A program made the position numbers and the translations under genes. Shown one piece after another: positions 11,441 to 22,751 of a stretch of 64,000 nt of DNA. The notes below the pieces were generated by a model. It searched no databases. It was not told the DNA's origin and saw only the letters and a list, made by a program, of their open reading frames with translations. How positions within the stretch are numbered: the first letter of the stretch is position 1; every line of letters begins with the position of its first letter. Origin of the DNA: Laburnicola sp. R22_1 (taxonomy: Eukaryota; Ascomycota; Dothideomycetes; Pleosporales; Didymosphaeriaceae); contig JACONQ010000002.1 of NCBI GenBank assembly GCA_014281115.1, positions 2,542,001 to 2,606,000 on the forward strand, read 5' to 3'.

Positions 11441-13806
11441 GTTAATTACAATCTTTAAAACTATCTATTAAGGTAAATAGAGTTTCTAAGTAGCTAGTTT
11501 CTTATATCCTTAATAGTAAAGTAGACTATAAAACAGTAAAGTACTAGGCAGTATAGAAAGAGTATAACGCTAACCTAATCTATTACTCTACTAATAACTT
11601 TATTAATTCTCTCCTACTAATTAAAGCTTACTATTAAGAGTACCCTAAGTAAGCTAGTCTACTAAAATAGTTGCCTATTTAGCTAGACGCTGCCCTTTAA
11701 AACACCTTTCTAAAGCCTATTTCTAAAGATAATATTTCTATAAAGATAGGGTTAAAGTGCTATATTAGGTGTGCTTAGCTAGATGCCTATTACTTTTTAA
11801 TACTTATACACCCTTAGGCTTATACACGTAACTAGACGCTTATTACTTTTTAGTATTCTTATTCTTTAATAGCCTTTTTACCTCTAGGTATTCTTACTAT
11901 TACTAGTAGCCCCTATAGCTTTAGAAGCTACCCTATCCTAATTAGAAAATATATAGTTAGGTTAACATATTTTTTAAAATACTCTTCTATAGTACTAAGG
12001 AACCTTATATAATATAATTACGCTAGCGCGCAAGAAACTAACTAGAAAATTTTTAGCTAACTATACTTTTATATAGTGTTAGAGCTAAGGATACGCTTTA
12101 TTAGTAAAATACTAAATACTATAATATAGTCTCTAACCTAGCACTAATGTATTCCTAACTATATTTCTTAATATCTTTACTAAATAGCACCTAAATTAAA
12201 AACTAAGGCTACCGCTAGAACTATAAGGGCCTATTATTCCTATTCCAGTCCTTTTTAGCCCTAAAATAGTGCTAGTTAGATTAAAAATCTGCTAAAATAC
12301 ACTATTTTTACGTACTTTCCTTTCTATTTTTAGGCCTTAAAAGGGGGGTTATATAATAGTTTATGCCTACCTCTTTACTAGTTATTTACTATTACCTTTT
12401 TTTATACTCTAATAGCGTCTTTTACTTTATAGAAGGCGCCTTTTTTAGTTAGTATTAGCGCGTAGTTAGTATAGGCCTATACCCTACGCTGCCTACTATA
12501 TAAGTAAGGGCCCTTTAGGTCCCTTTCTTATCCTCTATCTTAGTATAGTCTTAATTTAGTTATCTCTTTTAACTATACTAGCTATTCCTAAGAGGTTTGC
12601 CTTATAAGGCCGTGTACTGCTCTTATAACTAGGTTAATTACAATCTCTAAAACTACCTATTAAGGTAGATAAAGTTTCTAAGTAGCTGGTTTTTTATATT
12701 CTTAATAGCAAAGTAGACTATAGAACACTAAAGTACTAGATAGCGTAGAAAAGATATAACTCTAACTTAATCTACTACTTTACTAATAACTTTATTAACT
12801 CTTTTCTACTAATTAAAGCTTACTATTAAGAGTACCTTAAGTAAGCTAGTCTACTAAAATAGTTACCTATTTAGCTAGACACTACCCTCTAAAATACCTT
12901 CCTAGAGCCTATCCCTAAAGATAAGGTTAAAGCACTATATTAGGTGTGCTTAGCTAGGTATCTATTACTTTTTAATACTTATACGCCCTTAGGCTTACGC
13001 GCGTAATTAGATACCTATTACTTTTTAGTACTTTTACTCCCTAACAGCCTTTTTACCCCTAAATATCCCTACTACTACTAGTAGTCCCTATAGCTTTAAA
13101 AGCTGCCCTTCTCTAATTAAAAACTATATAGTTAGGTTAATATATTTTTTAAAACACTTTTTTATAGTACTAAAGAATCTTATATAATATAATTACGCTA
13201 GCGCATATTAAACTAACTAAAAATCTTTTAGCTAACTATATTATTATATAGTATTAGGGCTAAGAATACGCTTTATTAGTAAAATACTAAACGCTAAGAT
13301 ACAGTTTCTAACCTAGCACTAATTAACCTCTAACTACTTTCTTTAATATCTTTACTAAATAGTACCTAAATTAAAAAATAAGACTACTACTAGAACTATA
13401 GGGGCCTATTGCCCCTATTTTAGCCCTCTTTAGTCCTAGAATAGTACTAGTTATATTAAAAATCCGCTACAATACTCTATTTTTATATACTTTTCTTTTT
13501 ATTTTTAGGCCTTAAAAGGGGGGTTATATAACAGTTTATATCTATCTCTTTACTAATTATTTACTATTACTTTTCCTTTTATACTTTAATAGCGCCTTTT
13601 ACCTTATAAAAGACGTCTTTCCTAGTTAGTGTTAGCAAGTAGTTAGTTTGGGCCTGTGCCCTATATCGCCTACTATATAGGTAAGGGCCCCTTAGGTTCC
13701 TTTCTTATCTCCTATTTTAGTATAGTTTTAATTTAGTTATTTCTTTTAACTATACTAGCTGTCCCTAAGAGGTTTGTCCTATAAGGCCGTGTACCGCCCT
13801 TATATT
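11440..13806 (+). repeat. Tandem duplication of about 1.19 kb, each copy ending in an LTR-like block
   Basis: The sequence starting 'aggttaattacaatct' at 11,440 recurs at 12,634. The two units run in parallel to the LTR-like blocks at 12,345-12,625 and 13,518-13,806, which begin near a run of Gs followed by 'ttatataa'. Differences are mostly transitions with small gaps. The second copy ends at the sharp transition to GC-balanced DNA near 13,810. Confidence 0.7.
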
Positions 13807-14163
13807 AAGGTAGCTAGTATTGCTCCTGTTTGATAGTATATGTGTTTTATATTTAATAGGTCTTTAGTTAAAATCTAGCAATAGTAGGCCAGAATAAGCG
13901 GAGCATATACTAAGGACTTAAACAACTGTATAGCAGAATAATAGTAAAACAGAATACAATTCAAGAATATGTAACACAAACCCATAGTAGATCCTCCAGA
14001 CAAAACAAACAATCCATAAACAAAACATGCAAACAATCTGTAAGCAGAAAAAGCAGAACAAGTGGAGAACCAGAAGCCTTACTACAAGGCGCAAGAAAAG
14101 AAAGCCCACCCTTAACATGTCTTCCCCAATGAAGTATACAAGCAATAACCAAAACAGTCTCCC

Positions 14164-15428
14164 TCAAAAACCTTCGTCCGAACTGACGTAGTCGGAAGTT
14201 CTTTCTAACCTGAATTTCTTGTATCCATGTTCGTCATTCTCAAATGTGATAATGGAAGCGCTGCGCTTTGCCCTGCTAGAAAAGATAACGCCGAGTCCTG
14301 CTATTTTGTTCAGATTCGCCTTCACGCCATGCTCCACGAATTTCTGCAAATCAGCGACGGTTGGCGGTTTCTTTGCAGCTTCTGCATCGGTACTAGGCTC
14401 CTTATCGATACCACGACAAATTGCTGCCTGGACAAAGCCAGTTGCAAATAGTCTCCAGCCGATTGCTTTCTCGGCATTGGCCGACCCCTCAGACTGCCTG
14501 AACTCTATCGTTCCCAGCCTGTCTTTGCCATGGAGAGGCAAGAAGTTCCAGCGGAAATACTTGCTCAATTCATCCGTTTCCCGGGCAATGAGCTTGATTG
14601 GACCTGGCTTCTGTATATCTTCTTCGCGCAGGTCCACTTTACTTGAGCCGCGGACTCGAGAACACATTACACCGATGAGGGTAGGTATGTCCTTGCATGC
14701 CTCGATTTTAGCGCATATGGTGTTGATTGTAGCTGGCCAGTTCTTTGCCCAAGTCCCTTCCCACCCCGGGGTATTTGCCACATCGCTCTGGTACAGGGCG
14801 CTGGCGAAGTTTGAGCCGCCGCAGTGGCGCCTTCCCGTTAGGTTGGTTTTAACTATGGCGTCGGTGCATCGTTCGAAGTACACTATTGCTCTCGCGACCG
14901 CTTTTAATTGGTCGAGGGTCCAGTCCCCATACGAGGCTGACGGCGAGATGTGGACGTGGGTAGTGCAACAGTCTGGATCAGCGACAAGCTTGACACCTTT
15001 CTCTTTGAGCTTGGCATATACAGCTTGGGTTTGTTTGATCCATGTTTCGTCGCTGACATTTGTAGCAGGCGATGCCATTTCGAGATCGTCTAGGATGGTG
15101 TCAGTCTTGCGATTTCTCGTTGCTGAAATAGATTGTACTTACATCGGCCACGCACTCCATCTGAAAGGCCAGTCTCGTAAGGCAGAGTCCATTTGGACGC
15201 GTATACCTCGGGAGCCGATCGAATCTTTACTTCGGCGACTTCGGCGACTTCGATGCCGTTGATTTCCTCGAGCAGACCGGATATCCACCTTCTAGCCCTC
15301 AGATGAATTTTTCGAATGTCGTCAGGGTCGATGTCCGCTACCTGATTATTGAACGTATCCGACATGAAAGCAACCTCGTGTTCCACGCCGGCGCGGAGGG
15401 GGATAACGGTATCTGGTATCGTAGCCAT
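14164..15428 (-). CDS. Putative amidoligase-family protein
   Basis: Two exons, 15428-15143 and 15089-14164, give 403 residues. The 53-nt intron (GTAAGT donor, CTGAC branch, TAG acceptor) joins GVRGR to YDLEMASPAT in frame, so the 304-residue downstream frame is only the second exon. The N-terminus has RAGVEHEVAF, resembling the glutamate-containing opening motif (FGVEIEF) of the Amidoligase_2 family, ATP-grasp-related enzymes that ligate amines to carboxylates. Further family-like features are HVHIS, an RHCGG-N segment and GTIEFRQSEGS near the C-terminal third. The substrate is unknown. No signal peptide is visible. It lies 350 bp from the transposon-rich block, a typical place for accessory genes. 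Family assignment is by motif recognition; catalytic activity is inferred. Confidence 0.8.
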
Positions 15429-17129
15429 CTTCGTCGATGGGGCTTCTCGCGTCGTTGGTCTTGGGTGTCAAATAAATAGCTGGATAATTGATAGAGATGT
15501 TAGTGAAATGTAATCTGTAAAATCGTTTTAGGGTTGCGCTGTATATTTGCAGGAAGGAAGGGAAGAAGTAGACAAACCGCAGAAGATATAAGGTATACCC
15601 TATCGCCACGTTGGGTTGTACGTTCTTGTGAGTCGTTCACGTTCTTGTGAGTCGCTCGGCAGGAATATAATCGTCGACGCATCCGCATCTTTGTCGTTGA
15701 CGCATACATACCCTTCGGCAAATACCTTCATACTCATACTGCGTAGCTCGCACCATACCGTGGTCTCCAAACTGGCCTCGCGAAAAGACATAGAACAGGT
15801 CGGAGGTGCCTTTACAGTGTGTTGAATCCTTAACAAGGTAGAGGCTCGCATACGTGGTCGCGAATATAGCAGTGGTGTTGAGGTGTCGTGCAGACGCGTG
15901 CGACTCATTGGTACCTTAGGTACGACTCCCAACATTGGCCCTCGTTACACAACTAGCATATGACCACCATCGACTCAAAACCACGCGACTCATTCGTATG
16001 ACTCTCGCGGCTGGATTAAACAACTAGCATACGACCACAATCTGGCACCGACGTAAAACTGTACGACTCTGACTTCCCACACTGGTCACACAGGTACTCA
16101 TCTCATGACTACCTAAGGTAACTACTTCGTCAAACATGTTACTAGTTACAAACAGTCATATGTCTACGCTCTGCTTTTGACCCCCTGTATTATGCCTAAG
16201 TCGTTGTACGGCATCACTAGGGGCTTTGCCGCCACCGGGAGATTGTGCGTTTTTTTCTACCTGGGATAGGATGACAAAGGGTTTCGTCTCAAACAATATC
16301 ATGAGAAAAGCAGGCCGCCCTGTAATACAAAAAAGAGGGTGAAAAGCGTGATCATATGAGTTTGTGCACTTGGGAGATAAACTCCTAAGTTCCACGGAAG
16401 TTAGTAACGAGAGATTATTACACTGACTTCACTTGCATTCATAGAGAGTTGGGCCAAAAGATTAAAATGTATAAGAATTATTGAATACCCCGATTTTGCT
16501 GACTCACCGATACTACCCAAGGTGCACCAAGTTCGATGATTCAACACTTACCAACGACCGCATTGTCACAGCAGTCGCGTTGCTCCAGGTTAATTATTTT
16601 GCTATTACTGGCGAGTATCTAGCTGTCGAGAAGCAAAAGGGCGATGTTCCACTCCCCACTCCACCTCCCCTATGCTCACAAAACAATTTCTTTTTTCATC
16701 AAGCCAGCCTCTGACCAGCCCCATCCCCTCCCCTTATCTACACCTATACCACCTCCTCTACCCGCCTATCTCTATACCCAACAAATGTCGTAGAAATAGC
16801 CTCTAATTCTAGTGAGCACTAAGTGATTACTTTTTGCTCGACAACACTCCCACATCACCCTCCTCCCCCAAATCCCAAAACACCCTGGAAAAAGAAAACC
16901 AGTCTCAACCTAATACCTTGAAAATACACAGTCATATCCCTTTACAACCTAAATTATAGTATATAGTCTTTTTACCTACTAGTGCAAAGACATATACGTA
17001 GCAAGACCAATGTTTTCTTTTAAGTAATGCGCGAGTTAGAATTGCAGATAGACTTGTACAGGGTTTTTAAGCCGCTGGGTAATTATGCTCTATGTTGACA
17101 AAAGCTATGACGGGTTATGCGTTAGGGAC
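15429..17129. other. Intergenic region, no gene seen
   Basis: About 1.7 kb with normal composition. The first 170 bp is the amidoligase promoter and 5' leader. At 15,895-16,060 there is an imperfect direct repeat ('acaactagcatatgaccacc' against 'acaactagcatacgaccaca', with 'gcgactcatt' upstream of each). The short frames here show no recognisable domain. Confidence 0.6.
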
Positions 17130-17130
17130 A

Positions 17131-17234
17131 GTTGCAACCGACACAATTTTGTCAGTGGAAGGGGCCGAAATTTTTTTCGGGCGATATGTGACTCACAAGG
17201 AGCCGAACCAAAGTTCAACACAACTATACTTCCG
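17131..17234. repeat. Unmutated copy of a dispersed repeat also found at 58,546
   Basis: About 104 bp beginning 'ttgcaaccgacacaatttt' matches 58,546-58,650. The distal copy differs almost only by C-to-T and G-to-A changes ('gtcagtgg' has become 'attagtag'), so this is the less mutated copy and the other has been through RIP. I do not recognise the element; the ends could belong to a MITE or an LTR fragment. Confidence 0.75.
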
Positions 17235-17429
17235 GAGGGGGTTAGTTGTGTATATACAGGGTGGCTGCTTAGCATATATAAAGAAAGGAATAGAAAGGAA
17301 GGGGTATTGAGATATCAGTGGTGTGTAATGTGAATATGGGCATTAGATAGACCAGTACACGACGACGGGTTGGTGTAATCGTAGAGCTGTGACTAGCATT
17401 GAATACATTGTGCGACTCTAGCTGCAAGC

Positions 17430-18610
17430 TCAGCAAACCATGCTCACCACTACATATACTATAATGAAGGCCACCCGTAAAAAGTTCTCATGTGCCTCCG
17501 ATACATGGAAACTGGCGATCCTGCACTCAGAAAGAAATGCTTGCAGGAGTCTGCAAAACCAAACCTTTAATACCCACACAAGAGATCTCCAAGCCTCATG
17601 CTCTGATGGACTTGCATTCCGAACTTGCATACCGAGACGTACCTGTTGCATCTCAAGCCCCTTGGTCATTAGTAGCCAGTGGAAGACTAGTCCACGTGTT
17701 CAACCAATTTTTCTCCGTGGCCCCAGGCCAGATTTCTTTCAGTATTTGCAACACCTCCTTCCATTCGTAGTAACTAACCATGGGATCTTACATGCCCGGG
17801 TTGCCGACACGGATCTGGGTAACGACAGTAGCGCCCGGGTTCCTTTGGTCGCGTGTGCACAACCAACTGCATCGAAGCCCCTCCCGAATCAATCTCATCC
17901 GATCGCTGCGATAAACCACATAGCGTGAGCGGTGATGAATAGCAAGTTCTTGTAGATTTGGATTTGCTCAGGTTGGGAGCCATGCAATCGATCATTTGCA
18001 ATACATTTCTGTGCGTGTATGGAATAACGAGGCTGTGGAGGTTGTGGCGCTCGAGGACTTCAAGTATCGCTGCTGGTACTTGTCCGTCGACATCCCAAAC
18101 CAGATATGGAATAACAAGGCTGTGGAGGTTATGGCGCACGAAAACTTCAAGTATGGCTGCTGGTACTTGTTCGTCGACACCCCAAACCAGATCCTTCAGC
18201 CCGGGAAGTTGGCTGATAAAGTGCGCTAGAGGAAGGAATCCAAGCTTCCGATGCTCGAAGGATTTGTAGGTACTTTCAATGGGTTCGGGATACTCATCAT
18301 ACACTGTCGAAAAAGTGATATTATCCTTCTCCAGCCCATAATACCTCGGGCGATAGATCGATATTTGACGCACATAGTGCTAATGACCAAGCAATACCTC
18401 AGACCATCCATTTAGCTCTCCTACCAAGTAGTCTTCGTCCACTGGATAAATTTGTATCGTCTTGAAACGTTGCCGACTTGTCACCTCAGAGCAGTACCTG
18501 TTCACCAACGAAAAAGCAAACAAGCCTTTTCGCGATCGTCTATTATATTCGAGGTACTCGCAAATCTGTTCCAGCGCAAGCAAGGGCAAATTAAGCAAAG
18601 AAGGAGCCAT
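17430..18610 (-). pseudogene. F-box protein pseudogene with internal 87-bp duplication
   Basis: The frame opens at 18610 with MAPSLLNLPLLALEQICEYL, a clear F-box, followed by the SLVNRYCSEVTSRQRF segment common in fungal F-box proteins. An in-frame TAG at 18380-18382 stops it. The same frame continues directly afterwards (HYVRQISIYRPRYYG, then FISQLPGLKDLVWGVDEQVP) to 17774. A single CAG-to-TAG change would explain the stop. An 87-bp segment (29 residues, QVPAAILEV..RHNLHSLVIPY) is duplicated in tandem at 18018-18104 and 18105-18191. Similarity becomes doubtful after MIDCMAPNL, and a shorter remnant may extend to 17430. F-box proteins act as SCF ubiquitin-ligase adaptors; this copy is probably dead unless the stop is read through. 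Confidence 0.7.
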
Positions 18611-19085
18611 AGAGAGTTGTCCGCGTCGCACCCGGAATGAAAAAGACGTGTTATCCTCTTTTCCAGAACGAACGAAAAACGCGTCAAGCCAGCGGCTTCC
18701 GTTGGCCACCCGCAGTGCGATCGCACACTTCGTGCAGGATTGGTTCCGCTCCGAAAATAGAATAATTTGATAAAATGTGGGAATAAAGAAGCCAAAAGAG
18801 TCGGCACAATTGTGTGATGTCACTGATGTGTGAAGGAGGAAGAGGAAGAGCGAAGCCACGACCACATTTGCGAAATCGAAATCTGCCAACCCCTTGTGCT
18901 ACGTACCACACGTTCGAACAAGAAACAACGCTAGAGCTAATCCAGCGAGATGAGCTAGGCAGTAATGTGTCACTGCATTATTGACGAAGCATATTTGTTC
19001 AATCTGGCGTTAATTCAATGATGCAAAACTTTAGCAGTCGTGCAGAGCCATCGTTTCAGCCACGTCCATGGATTGATTGTGTGTA
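18611..19085. other. Intergenic region
   Basis: Upstream of the F-box pseudogene start and downstream of the next gene. The open frame extends upstream to 18889, but that part shows no conserved pattern. Nothing else is seen. Confidence 0.5.
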
Positions 19086-20135
19086 TTACCCAGAGGGTCG
19101 TCGCAGCTGCAAGATATCTGTTAACTTGACATCGCCCTTCCCACCCCATCCTGCAGCACCACTCTGAACTTCCGGCCGAACACTACAATACCAAGTCCAA
19201 GCCCGCTTGTCAAGTTCTTCCTTACTGAGTACGTTGCACCACGACTGATACAACAGATCCAAAGCCCCAAGAACCATGTCAAGATTCCGCTCTTTCTCCT
19301 TGATAGCTTGCTTGCCGGTCACCGGCTTCTCCGTCGTGCTCGGCTTCGAGGCAAAAGCCTTGAGGAGATACGCTCTAGGAGCCTCGGGCCTATAGATGGG
19401 AAGCTCGCTCGTAGACCCTTTTCTTGCACCGATCGTCACGGGCCCATTGGATTTCTTCAAGGCTTCGAGATCTACGCCCCAGAGCGCAGGTTCATCAGGG
19501 GCAATGGTTTGCTGACTATCGGCTTCGACAGTGCCTTGTGTCGACAAGTCTTCTTCTTTAACATATTGATCGTCTTCTTTCCAGGTGTATCCCCACCTCT
19601 TCATGACCCTAATCTGGCGGTTCATGACAGTGATGAGAGGCTGTCCTTCGCCCCAGCCTTCGTCTTCGGCAGTTTTCCCTTTTTGGATGCCGAGGGCTTT
19701 TGCTTTGTATTGGCTGTTGGCGCTACAGACGGCTTGTGCGAGGCTGAGACGACTGGATAGAGTTTGCTCGGGCATGGTGTATTTGAGGAGCGTTACAGCG
19801 AAGGCGAGCACGAGGGGTGCACGGTTCGTGACTACGATAGTGCCTTGGAGCATTTGCGCATCGTACATGGACCGTGGTAGACTCAATGAAGCTTCGAAAG
19901 AATCTGGGTCCATTGGCTCTCCGTGCGATGGCTTCGCCTTTTTATGAGGCGATGGTGGGTTTGTAGACGCATTTGAAAGCTCGCTATTTGTGCGCTTCTT
20001 GGAGACGCGTTTGGCGGCATTGAGGACTTGTCTCGCTAGTTTGTTGTCTCCGAGGACTTTTTCGAGACTGTCTATTTCCGCTTTGGCGATGTCGCCGGGT
20101 CTGGACGCGTTAGCGACGCGAGGGGGTGCATCCAT
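19086..20135 (-). CDS. Conserved fungal protein of unknown function
   Basis: The frame is open from 20369, but I place the start at the ATG at 20135 (MDAPPRVANAS, 349 residues): the extra 78 residues are low-complexity and would overlap the divergent neighbour's promoter. Visible parts are an N-terminal helix-rich segment (AKAEIDSLEKVLGDNKLARQ), a basic stretch (KRVSKKR, HKKAKPS) that could be a nuclear signal, and a central block that looks well folded (MLQGTIVVTNRAPLVLAFAV, then SSRLSLAQAVCSANS). A Trp-rich C-terminus follows (YQSWCNVLSKEELDKRAWTW). I recognise this as conserved fungal-type sequence but cannot assign a function. It is divergently transcribed from the SR140 gene. Confidence 0.75.
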   Translation of the reverse strand: MDAPPRVANASRPGDIAKAEIDSLEKVLGDNKLARQVLNAAKRVSKKRTNSELSNASTNPPSPHKKAKPSHGEPMDPDSFEASLSLPRSMYDAQMLQGTIVVTNRAPLVLAFAVTLLKYTMPEQTLSSRLSLAQAVCSANSQYKAKALGIQKGKTAEDEGWGEGQPLITVMNRQIRVMKRWGYTWKEDDQYVKEEDLSTQGTVEADSQQTIAPDEPALWGVDLEALKKSNGPVTIGARKGSTSELPIYRPEAPRAYLLKAFASKPSTTEKPVTGKQAIKEKERNLDMVLGALDLLYQSWCNVLSKEELDKRAWTWYCSVRPEVQSGAAGWGGKGDVKLTDILQLRRPSG

Positions 20136-20528
20136 GCATGTGGATCCATGGTGATTCCTGCTCACGTGATCAAGTTTGCGGCTTGGAGGTCTTTGACCTT
20201 GCCCATTGCCTGGGCTAGCGGGATCTTTGCATCTTGAGAGAGGAATCGTAGCAGCTCTTGTACAGCTTGCGCGCTTGTCATTATTGGCGAATTGGAGGTG
20301 GTGGAGGAGATGGAAGTGGGGTCCACAGGTGGGTGGTGGCACTGGTGGGGTTGATCGTTGATGAATCATGAATGTAAGCTCAGACGCGCTAACGATAAGT
20401 GGGCACTAGCGGCGGCCGCACGGACTGTCATCGACCCTCTGCACAAACTCCCTACCCTCGGCTGCCCACCGCCAGGGCACCACCCTCGAATTGTCGCGCA
20501 TACATTAATCACACGTACGCTGGCCAAC
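20136..20528. promoter_or_regulatory. Divergent promoter between unknown gene and SR140 gene
   Basis: The 393 bp between the two start codons must hold both promoters. A CACGTG hexamer is at 20,164-20,169. No clear TATA box. Confidence 0.45.
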
Positions 20529-22751
20529 ATGGCGTTCAGAATCTCCCTCAACAAGGCCACCACCAAGGCCGCCCAACTCGGTACCAAAGCCAAAGCAGAC
20601 GAAGACGCGAAAGCGCGGGAAGAGAAGAATGCGCTGGATAGAGTCATGGCAGACTTGGTCGACGAGCACAGCGAGGAGAAGGGCATACTGGGAGAGATGG
20701 TCAAGGACCACGACGAAGAGAACAACGTCTTCGTGCCGACGGGCTCGAAGCGGCACTTCACGGGCCGACCGCGCTCGATGAAGAGCGGACCTGGTACGCT
20801 CGACTCGGAGGATGGGCCTGCGTTTTCGCGATCGCAGGGTCCAGGTGGGTTCGGAGGGGCGCCGCATTCGAGGTTTGGGGGTCCTGCGACGGGCGGACCG
20901 GCTGCGTTGGACGGGAACAGAGGGGAAGAAAACGTGTATACCACAGTGGTAGCGAAGGCGTCGAATCTACCGCCTGCGATGCAGACCGGCCGCGTCGAGG
21001 AATTGTTCGCCGAGTTTCCGTCGCTCAAGGTGGTGAAGGTCGAGAAGTTACCAGCGTCACGACCTTCCAGCCCGCCGCAGAGAAGTCGACCGTCCGCTTC
21101 GATGAAGGTCATTTTCGACAAGGATGCCAATGCGCGCGATCTCGACGACGCGATGAACAAGATGAACGACAAGAAGTACTTGGGCAAGGGTTACTATCTA
21201 CATCTGGATCGATATCTAGGTGGCCGGACCGTGAGCACGAAGCAGCAGGAAGAGCCGTTTGGGGCCACCTTGCATGATATCGAGGTCTCGAAAGGATTTG
21301 CACCACCGCCAGACCTAGGGGGCAGGACTCGGGAGCACGCACGCGAGGACATGATGAACCAGCGGATGATGGTCACCGCGAATGCACCTCCCGATCTGCC
21401 CACGCTCAGACTGGTGCACCAAACCATCGAAGGTGTAATCGAGGGCGGCGTAGAGTTCGAAGCTGCACTGATGCAGGACCCACAAGTCCAAGAAGAAGAG
21501 CGCTTCGCATGGCTCTTCGACCAGAAACATCCGCTCAACCGCTACTACCGATGGCGTATCCACGAACTGCTAAGCTCCACATCCCGGTCCGACGTCTTCC
21601 AACGGCACCCCGAATGGCGCGGTCCAAAAGAAGCACTACAAGACGAATTCGCAAGCAGCCTCTACGACCTCAACCACGCCTACTCCGACTCCTCAGATGA
21701 AGATGAAGACGACAAGCCTGCCCGCGTCACCATCCCCGCCGGCGACGCCTACCCCGGCCGCGCGACCACAGCCTACGGCATCATGCCGCCGCGCTCCCGC
21801 GCCCTCCTCATCTGGCTGCTCGCCACCCTCCCCCCCAGCAGCGCCCTCTCGGACGAAATCGCCGCCTTCTCCACCTTCGCAGTCGACCACGTAACCAAAG
21901 GCCTCGACGAAGTCGTCCACCTCCTCATCACCAACCTCATCCAACCCTTCGCCCTCTCCCCCGCCAACCCCAAACTGCAACCCCGCCCCTCCTCGTCCTC
22001 ATCCTCCCCCTCCGACGACCCCGACCCCGACCCCGACCCCGAATCCCTCACCCGCCACCGCATCCAATCCCAAACCCCCCAACTCACCACCAACGCCCTG
22101 CGCATCATCTCCGACGTCGCCCTCACCACCTCCAAAGAACCAGGCCTCTGCTACAAATACCGCTCCGTCATCGGCGCCCACCTTACCGACCGCAACGTCT
22201 TTGCGCATCTGGAGCGCCTCCCTGAGCGCTGTGGCATGGGGCGCCTGGCGGAGAATCAGTTCCGCGATGAGGTTAATGGCGTGTTGAGGGTGTGGGGGGA
22301 GGAGCATTTGTTTGAGAAGGACGTGCTGGGGGGGTTTGATGAGGCGTTTAATGGGAGGAGGAGGGTGAGGGAGGGGGTGGAGAGGGAGAGGAGGGCGGTG
22401 GAGAGGAGGAGGGGGAGGAGGGGTGCGGTGTTGAAGAGGGATGGGGATGGTGATGGGGATGGGGAGGGCGTGGGGTATGCTGATGAGATGGAGGATGTGC
22501 CTTCGCCTGAGGGAGGAGACGATGATGCGCCTATGGAGATTGATGGCGGGACACCTGCTGAGACACCTGCTGAGACACCTGCTGAGGTCCAGGCTACGTC
22601 GACAAGCGAAGATGTAGATGTCGCCATGCAGGAGGCGCCCAAGCAGCGGGATACGGAGCCGCCGCCAGAGATACCCGGAGAAACGGCTGCGGCGCGGGCA
22701 AGACGACTGCGGCCCAAGGCGGAGGATATGTTTGCTTCGGACGAGGAGTGA
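20529..22751 (+). CDS. U2 snRNP-associated SURP-domain protein, SR140/U2SURP homologue
   Basis: A 740-residue intronless frame from the ATG at 20529 (ccaacATGG); the frame extends further upstream without an ATG. An RNA-recognition-like domain is at about 134-232 (NVYTTVVAKASNLPP...GYYLHLDRYLGG). A SURP/SWAP domain is at about 290-347 (LPTLRLVHQTIEGVIEGG, FAWLFDQKHPLNRYYRW). A CID domain follows from about 417 (SRALLIWLLATLPPS, AFSTFAVDHVTKGLDEVV), interrupted by a Ser- and DP-repeat insert (DPDPDPDP). The RRM-SURP-CID order is that of SR140, a U2 snRNP-associated nuclear splicing factor. The tail is Arg/Glu-rich with DGDGDGDG and three TPAE repeats. In this family the CID binds RNA polymerase II tail-type peptides. 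Confidence 0.92.
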   Translation: MAFRISLNKATTKAAQLGTKAKADEDAKAREEKNALDRVMADLVDEHSEEKGILGEMVKDHDEENNVFVPTGSKRHFTGRPRSMKSGPGTLDSEDGPAFSRSQGPGGFGGAPHSRFGGPATGGPAALDGNRGEENVYTTVVAKASNLPPAMQTGRVEELFAEFPSLKVVKVEKLPASRPSSPPQRSRPSASMKVIFDKDANARDLDDAMNKMNDKKYLGKGYYLHLDRYLGGRTVSTKQQEEPFGATLHDIEVSKGFAPPPDLGGRTREHAREDMMNQRMMVTANAPPDLPTLRLVHQTIEGVIEGGVEFEAALMQDPQVQEEERFAWLFDQKHPLNRYYRWRIHELLSSTSRSDVFQRHPEWRGPKEALQDEFASSLYDLNHAYSDSSDEDEDDKPARVTIPAGDAYPGRATTAYGIMPPRSRALLIWLLATLPPSSALSDEIAAFSTFAVDHVTKGLDEVVHLLITNLIQPFALSPANPKLQPRPSSSSSSPSDDPDPDPDPESLTRHRIQSQTPQLTTNALRIISDVALTTSKEPGLCYKYRSVIGAHLTDRNVFAHLERLPERCGMGRLAENQFRDEVNGVLRVWGEEHLFEKDVLGGFDEAFNGRRRVREGVERERRAVERRRGRRGAVLKRDGDGDGDGEGVGYADEMEDVPSPEGGDDDAPMEIDGGTPAETPAETPAEVQATSTSEDVDVAMQEAPKQRDTEPPPEIPGETAAARARRLRPKAEDMFASDEE

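Noticed and set aside
14219..15262. 347-codon plus-strand frame opposite the amidoligase gene
   Set aside because: Antisense shadow. The minus strand carries recognisable motifs and a splice junction that joins in frame; the plus frame has no domain.
17440..17928. 162-codon plus-strand frame
   Set aside because: Overlaps the 3' part of the F-box pseudogene on the other strand and has no recognisable domain.
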